Assembly: GCA_039583875.1 (NCBI GenBank)
Contig: CM077166.1
Span: 81,342,564 to 81,406,563 of the forward strand
Direction of reading: 5' to 3'
DNA from: Platanthera guangdongensis
Lineage: Eukaryota; Streptophyta; Magnoliopsida; Asparagales; Orchidaceae
Length of the DNA stretch: 64,000 nucleotides
Shown here: piece after piece, positions 57,644 through 64,000 of the stretch
Layout of the letters: the number at the start of each line of letters is the position of its first letter
Position numbering within the stretch: position 1 is the stretch's first letter
The notes under the pieces: model-generated
The model's database searches: none
Seen by the model: only the letters and a program-made list of their open reading frames with translations
What the model was told of the DNA's origin: nothing
Made by a program: the position numbers and the translations under genes

Positions 57644-58083
57644 ATGCTCTCTATTCGACTTGAACAAGGGGACATTCACCTGAATATGAAGATGATTTTG
57701 CTAGATTACCTTGTGCAGAAGAATGTGGAGAAGATTCAACCAGATGTGTCTCATTCAACTAGAAGAACTCACATTCCTCATCTCGCACTTCGAGATGGGA
57801 CTGCGTCTCCCTTTATGGCCAGAGGTGAGTCAGGTCCTCAATACTTTGGTGTTATCCCGACACAGTTGAATACCAATGTCATTGGCATGCTTGTTGCATT
57901 CATATGCTTCATGCGTGAGGAGAGGATTGAGTTTAACCTTATTGCGTTCAACACGTTCGTCTATAGGGTGACAAAGTATGGTGTCACCTTCTCGGTCTCT
58001 CACTTCAAGGTGTACGAGACCGCCAACAAGAATCACACCTGGATAAACAAGTTCATCTTCGTTAAGTGGAATCACAAGAACAT
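57644..58083 (+). pseudogene. 'Putative gypsy type transposon' protein, interrupted by element H
   Basis: Open from ATG 57644 to the insertion point of element H at 58083 (about 146 codons). Residues PQYFGVIPTQLNTNVIGMLV, FICFMREERIEFNLIAFNTF, and then the spaced YGVTFSVS and HTWINKFIFVKW follow the layout of the plant 'putative gypsy type transposon' domain (PF04195-like: QL.PN....L..F...C...I......F...F.......W...FFFV). The frame continues 40 codons into the LTR of H and then stops; the rest is expected after H, outside the window. TSD candidate AACAT (58079-58083). Confidence 0.6.
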
Positions 58084-59198
58084 GTTGGAGCATGCGTTCC
58101 ACGCTTCCTGGTTTGCTAATAACAAATCTTGTTTGTATTTGATATTTGGATGTTTTTGGTGTGCAGATAACACATGTCTCTATCTAATATCTTTTTGGTG
58201 CTGAATCAGATCAGAATTGAACTCGGGAGATATCGCCAGGCGATATTGAGTATCGCCGATCGGCGATAGCGCCACTCGACGCATTTCCGCTCGACACTCG
58301 ACAAAAACGTGGTTTCCGTTATTTCGTTATCGCCTGATGACGATATCCGGTATCGCTCGGCGATAGTGCACGATTCGGCGCTCGACGTTTGTACGATGCG
58401 AAAATGAGGAGTTCATGGGGCACGTGGCAGCGGTTACCGCTATCGCCGGTTGGCGATACATAGTATCGCCAGGCGATAGCGCCCGAGAATAAAAGCCTTT
58501 CATTTCTTGAGGAAATCATGAATTTCATTACCTGGAGTGTATTTTCCTGCATAGACGTTTCAGAGAGCTCTAGAACTCAGAGATACTCCATACTCTCAAG
58601 AAGGCCAAAGCGCGAAAGATTGACGACACATGCGAAGCATCTCTAGCAAGGATTCGTCGGCATCTTCAGCGCATTGTTTGAAGGGAGTGTCTAGCCTAGA
58701 TTGTTCAATTTGTTTTTGTTCTTTCTTTTACTTTCTCATTGTAATCAGTAGAGAAATCGCCACCTTGTGCGTTGCGTTTAGGTCCTTGTGTGGCTTAGGA
58801 GAGAATCGCCGCCTTGTGAGTGGCGTCCAAGTCCTTGTGTGGCTTAGGGAGAAATCATTGCCTTGTGTGTAGCGTCTAGATCATGGTTAGATCTAGGGGG
58901 AGGCTAGTAGCAAGATCTAGGAAGAGATACGCCTTAGCCTGCTAGTTCTTAGTAGAAGAACCGGCGAAAACACAAGCAAATTTTTATTTCATGAGCCTTT
59001 GTCTCTAGCTCTATAGAGACACTTTGTATTCAATTTATCTCTTTTGAAATACATCATTATTGTTTTTAGCTTGTATACATTTATACTATTTAATTATATT
59101 GTTGTTATTCATCTAATAAAGTTTGCTTAATTTTTAAGAAAAATTAAAAGAACTCTTATTCGCCCCCCCCCCCTCTAAGGGCACCGCAAGATCTAACA
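58084..59198 (+). repeat. 5' LTR of element H
   Basis: 1,115 bp, TGTTGGAGC to TCTAACA. Carries TATCGCC/GGCGATA dyads (58228-58480); the TATA position reads AATAAAAGCC. A run of 10 C near 59164 precedes CTCTAAGG. Confidence 0.9.
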
Positions 59199-59200
59199 CT

Positions 59201-59212
59201 TGGTATCAGAGC
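59201..59212 (+). other. Primer binding site of element H
   Basis: TGGTATCAGAGC, the perfect plant initiator-Met tRNA primer binding site. Confidence 0.95.
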
Positions 59213-59248
59213 CAGGTTACTCCAAAATCGGTTTCATCACCGGGAGTA

Positions 59249-61206
59249 ATGACGCAAAACACTCAAGCATTTTCTGAGGGTCAAGGTATTAGTAGACCTC
59301 CCTTATTAACGGGCAACGACTACAACTATTGGAAAGCACGAATACGATGCTTTCTAATAGCTCTAGACATCGACGATTGGGGCATGGTAGAAACATGCTA
59401 CACTGCTCCTATAACTATAGTAGGAAGTGTCTCTATGGAAAAACCCAAGGACAAATGGGATGAAGCAGATAAGCTTCGATGTAAAAATAATGCTCAGGCA
59501 ATGAACGCCTTATTTTGTGCGTTAGATATGACTTAATTTAACCGTGTTTGTGCATGTGATACTGCATATGATATTTGGAATCTTCTTGAAGTTACTCATG
59601 AAGGAACATCGTAGGTAAATGACTCAAAGCTTTTCCAGCTAGAATCAGAGTTTGAGAAGTTCAAAATGAATGTTGATGAGGATGTAGACTCCATGTACAC
59701 AGGGTTTAGCAAGATAGTAAACGACTCAAGGATTCTAGGGAAGAATTTCACAAATGGAGATTTGGTGAGGAAAATACTTAGATCGCTTCCCCTAAAGTTT
59801 AATCCAAAAGTGACGGCCATCTCGGAGTCACACGATCTAAAGTCTCTCCAAATTGAGAATCTGATAGGCAACTTGAAAACCCATGAAGTAGAGTTGCGGA
59901 TTCAACAACAAGAGTATAGCTTGGAGCCAAGAAAGAAAGCTTTGACATTGAAGTCCAAGAAGGAAGAGGAAAGCGAGTCGATGAAAGTGATGATGAAGAT
60001 GAAGAAAGCTTGTTTGTGAAGAATTTCAGGAGATTCTTGAGAAATCCTAAAAGAAGACATTCTTTCAAGAAATTTTTCAAGAGGCAAGAATCTGGGAATA
60101 GGAAAGGAAAAGCCCAAGCTGGTGGAGAGGATGACGATGATAGACCTCCGCCTGAGTGCTATCACTGCAGGAGAATTGGGCACATAAAGAGCAAGTGCCC
60201 AAACTATCTGAAAGAGCTGAAGGAGAAGCAGCACAGAAAGAAAGATAAGAAGAAAGTTCTGAAGGCAGAGACATGGGATGAAGCCACTTCTGAGGAGTCA
60301 AGCAGTTCAGGGTCAGAAACAGAAGAAGAGGCCAACATGTATTTAATGGGAAAGAGCGCTTCATCACATGATGAAGGAAACAGTGTCAAGAGCGACACTG
60401 GGGTAGCTCCTGAAACGTGTGATGATTTATATTCTGAATTTTTGAGAACTTGTAAGTATTTAGAAAAAAAACTGCATGAAATTAAATTGATTAAATCTGA
60501 AAATAAAGTATTAGTTAAAGAAAATAAAAAACTAAAAAATGAAGTAAAAGTTCTTGGGAAGGAGAAAGCGACTTGTCAAGAGGATTGTCCCTCCTAGACA
60601 AAGATAGTAGAGCTTGAGAAAGATCTCTCTAAGACTCAGACTCGGGTTGAAACTCTTACAAAAGAGAAAGAGGGATTAGAGAGATCCCTAAAGTTTTCTC
60701 AATCTCAAGTGGAAGGCAGCATGAAGTCCTTTGCAAACCGTTGCGACACCATAGTTGCCGAAAATAATGTATTAAGGGGACAAGTCCATAATTTAGAAAT
60801 GACCACTAATAAATTTGGAGTGGGCCAAAAATCTCTAAATATGTTTTTGGGAAACCAATACTATGGTTCGGAAAAATTCGGACTTGGATACTCTCCTGAG
60901 CACTATCGCCCGACGACATCCACTGTCACCGGCGATAAGAAAAAGTCCAGGAAATCTGATTTTCAGATTAAAAACAATAAACCCCCTGTCCCTGTTGCTT
61001 CCAGCAAAGGGTCAAAATTTACTTTAAAGAACCCGTCGACTTCTTTCATCAAGTGTGCCAAATGTTACAAGTTTGGTCACACAACACATACTTGTAAGAA
61101 GACGGGATACTGTTCAGTCAAACAAATCTGGGTGGCTAAGGCTTCCACCTATTCTATGGGAGGAACCACTTGGGTTACCGAATCTTTAGTCTCATCCTCT
61201 TTCTAG
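59249..61206 (+). pseudogene. gag of element H, disrupted
   Basis: Start MTQNTQAFSEGQGISRPPLL. TAA at about 59534 and TAG near 59612 break the first part; the same frame continues to about 59970 (NLIGNLKTHEVELRIQQQEY). There one T present in G is missing (GAGTCGATG against GAGTTCGATG), shifting the frame. Then come zinc knuckle CYHCRRIGHIKSKC (60160-60200), a coiled coil, a TAG at 60595-60597, and a second knuckle-like CAKCYKFGHTTHTC near 61050. Confidence 0.88.
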
Positions 61207-64000
61207 GTATGTTGGCAGGCTAAGGACAAAGAAAACGTGTGGTACTTGGACTCAGGGTGTTCCAAGCACATGACAGACAATAAATCAAAGTTCCTTAGCC
61301 TGAAGATGAAGAAAGTAGGAGTAGTTACTTTTGGAGACAACAGAAAGAGAAAAATCATCGGCATTGGAGAAGTAGGTAACAAATCATTTACTATCTCAAA
61401 TGTTTTGTATGTTAAAGGTTTGAAGTATAATTTAATTTCGATAAGTTAGTTATGTGATATTGGCTTAAACGTTATGTTTGACTCATCCTCAAACCTATGC
61501 AAAATTATTAACTCTAAAATAAATGATGTTATTATTACTGCTCCTAGATTTCAAAATATTTACATGATTAGATTTAATGATTTGTCACATTCTTCATTAA
61601 AGTGTTTTATTTCTAAAAATGAGGAGTTAGATTTGTGTCATAGACGTCTTGGATATTCTAGTTCCAAGCTAATCATAAAATTGTCCCAAAATAAACTTGT
61701 TAAAGACTTACCTTTTTTGAATGAAAATTTATCATCTTTATGTTCACCATGTCAAAAGGGAAAATTTACAAAGACTTCTTTTAAAAATAAAAATGTCGTT
61801 TCCACCACTAGGACTTTAGAATTGATACATATGGATTTATTTGGTCCTGTTAATACACTAAGTCTAGGTGGTAGAAAGTACACTTTTGTTTTGATTGATG
61901 ATTTCTCTCGTTTTAGTTGGACAATTTTCTTATCATCTAAATTTGATGCGTTTTTAGAATTTTCCAAATTATGTTTACTTGTTCAAAACGAAATAGAGTT
62001 AAAAATAAAATGCATTCGTTCAGATCATGAAGGTGAATTTCATAATGAGAAATTTGTTTCTTTTTGCAATGAGTTAGGAATTAAATATGAATTTTCTGCT
62101 CCTCGTACACCTCAACAAAATGGTGTGGTAGAAAGGAAAAATAGAACTTTGCAAGAACTAGCTCGCACTATGCTATCTGAATACAAATTACCTTGATCAT
62201 TTTGGGCCGAAGCTGTTAGTACTGCTTGTTATATTATTAACGTGTTATGCTTCGACCCCTCTTAAAATTAACACCTTATGAGTTATATTTTCAAAAAACC
62301 AAATGTCTCTTATTTTAAAGTTTTTGGTTGCAAATGTTTTGTTTTGAACAATAAGGATAATTTAGGTAAATTTGATGAAAAATGTGATGAAGGTATTTTT
62401 ATTGGTTATTCTTCAACAAGTAAAGCTTATAGAGTTTACAATAAAAGGACTAAAAATAGTTGAAGAATCGATACATGTTAAATTTGATGAGTTCTTTTGT
62501 GTAGAAGCTAATAATACAGATAAAGATGAAGAGTTCTTCCCTCTACAAAGGGTGGATGACGATGAAAATCTTGGAGATAAAGATGAAGAAAAAGGAGTCG
62601 AACAAGAAAAAGAAGAAGAAGAGCAAGGATACGCGCCTCCAAGCAAACTAAGATTCTCAAAAGATCATCCCCAAGATTTGGTTATTGGAGAACCATCAAG
62701 AGGGGTAAGTACTCGTTCATCCATACGTGAGTTATTTTCGAATATGTGCTTTATTTTTGATATAGAACCTAAAAGCGTTGAAGCTGCTTTAAATAATAAT
62801 TCTTGGTTTTTAGCGATGAATGACGAGCTTAATCAATTTGAACGCAATAAGGTTTGGAAGTTAGTAGAAAGACCGTCAAATCATCCTGTTGTAGGGGTCA
62901 AGTGGATTTTTTTAAAATAAGCTAGATAGTGAATCTAGGGTCACTAGGAACAAAGCTAGACTCGTAGCAAAAGATTATTCACAAATAGAAAGAATTGATT
63001 TTGATGAAACTTTAGCACCCGTAGCACGTTTAGAAGTAGTTAGAATATTTCTTGCATTTGCTAGTTTTAAGAAATTTAAACTATTTCAAATGGATGTTAA
63101 AACTGCTTTTCTTAACGGGTATATTAAGGAGGAGGTTTATGTAGAACAACCTCCAGACTTTGTTGATGTTAGATTTTCTGATCATGTTTTTAAATTCGAA
63201 AAAGCCCTTTATGGTTTGAAACAAGCACCCCGAGCATGGTGCGATAGATTTACTATTTATTTACTAAAGAATGATTACAAAATGGGTAGTGCTGATTGTA
63301 CTTTATTTGTTAAACATATCAATGATGATCATATCGTTTTATAAATATATGTTGATGATATTATTTTTGGATCCACAAATGAAAAATTATGTGATAATGT
63401 TATTGAAATTATGAAGAATGAATTTGAAATGAGCATGGTAGACGAACTCACTTATTTTCTTGGTTTTCAAATTATTCAAAAACATGATGGAATTTTTTTT
63501 GTCAATCTAAATATATTCATGATATTTTAAAAAGATTTGGGTTTGAAAATCTAAAACAAACAAGTACCCCCATGAGTGTCTCATTAAAGTTAGGAAAAGA
63601 TGAAAGTGGAATATCCATAGATCAAACACTTTATAGAGGAATGATAGGATCACTATTGTATTTGACTGCCTCTAGGCCTGACATTATGTTCAATGTATGT
63701 TTATGTGCTAAATTTCAAGCTAATCCCAAAGAGTCTCATTAAAAAGCAGTTAAACGTATTTTTAGATATCTTATTGGCACATCTAAATTAGGTTTATGGT
63801 ATCCTCATAACGATACATTTATATTACATGGCTTTTCTGATTCTAATTATGCTGGTTGTTCCTTAGATCGTAAAAGCACCAGTGACACCTGTCACTTTCT
63901 TGGCCCTTCACTTATCTCGTGGTCGAGTAGGAAACAAAATTTTGTTGCCTTATCCACCACAGAGGTCGAGTACATGGCATTGGGCAGTTGTTGTGCACAA
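61207..64000 (+). pseudogene. pol of element H (protease, integrase, RT, start of RNase H), disrupted and partial
   Basis: Protease WYLDSGCSKHMTDNKSKFL (61240). Integrase: finger CHRRLGYSS (the second His is Tyr here; His in G) with CSPCQKGKF, then HMDLFGP, CIRSDHEGEF, PQQNGVVERKNR. TAG at about 61447 and TGA after EYKLP (CGA to TGA type, about 62194), then shifts near 62240 and 62460. [36 protein letters not shown] and YVDDIIFG (intact, about 63350, after a TAA at about 63342). RNase H begins DYAGCSLDRKST-like at about 63850 and runs off the window. Confidence 0.9.

Larger units (their letters stand above)
58084..64000 (+). mobile_element. Element H: second SIRE-type copia retrotransposon, cut by the window end
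   Basis: 5' LTR 58084-59198, PBS, gag, protease, integrase, RT and the start of RNase H, colinear with element G throughout. The right end lies outside. Fewer lesions than G in gag and protease, but still several stops and shifts. Confidence 0.92.

Overview
This is nuclear DNA of a flowering plant, probably a eudicot. It has plant-type LTR retrotransposons (SIRE-like Ty1/copia, Tat-like Ty3/gypsy, Athila-like elements with long LTRs), an Au-type SINE, a Mutator-like element, hAT-type and foldback MITEs, GT-AG introns, and one ordinary host gene. The species cannot be named from the sequence.

Layout. The only clear host gene is a ubiquitin-specific protease of the UBP15-19 type on the + strand. 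Five exons lie at 3818-4787 and three at 54239-55627. They join in frame with all three catalytic residues present. One intron of about 49.45 kb (4788-54238) separates the blocks, and about 90% of it is transposable element. In order the intron holds: an Athila-like solo LTR F (5616-18174) split by LTR element E (6384-17176); an Au SINE (18894-19074); a complete SIRE-type copia element G (19895-30374); a hAT-type MITE (30849-31312); a complete Tat-type gypsy element B (31496-39705, minus strand); and an Athila-like element D (40677-53305, minus). D contains gag-only element C (42382-49159, minus), and C's 5' LTR contains a Mutator-like element (46210-48050). I found target-site duplications (TSDs) for E, G, B, D, C, the hAT MITE, the SINE and the Mutator-like element, so this order of nesting is read directly from the sequence. 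Left of the gene is the 3' end of a second Tat-like element, A (1-2133). Right of it is the start of a second SIRE element, H (58084-64000), inserted in a transposon-protein ORF.

Most striking content. Two unrelated retrotransposon lineages carry genes in antisense between pol and the 3' LTR, each with signs of its own promoter and introns. In element A a three-exon antisense gene (1046-69) has a TATA box, GT-AG introns and matching phases giving 264 codons. Element B keeps exon 1 of that gene at exactly the same length (204 nt) and the same TATA-to-ATG spacing. In SIRE element G, where gag and pol are full of stops and frameshifts, an antisense ORF of 375 codons is intact. Upstream of it are a 5'-UTR intron and a TATA box flanked by the same TATCGCC/GGCGATA dyads that precede the LTR TATA box. 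The Mutator-like element carries a plant-mobile-domain-like exon and arrays of a 22-bp palindromic repeat.

How the parts relate: the retroelement proteins (gag, protease, integrase, RT, RNase H) are decayed and most likely inactive. Elements C, D and E lack pol and would have depended on other copies. The UBP gene would need splicing across the 49-kb intron to make protein; its first exons are not recognisable in the window.
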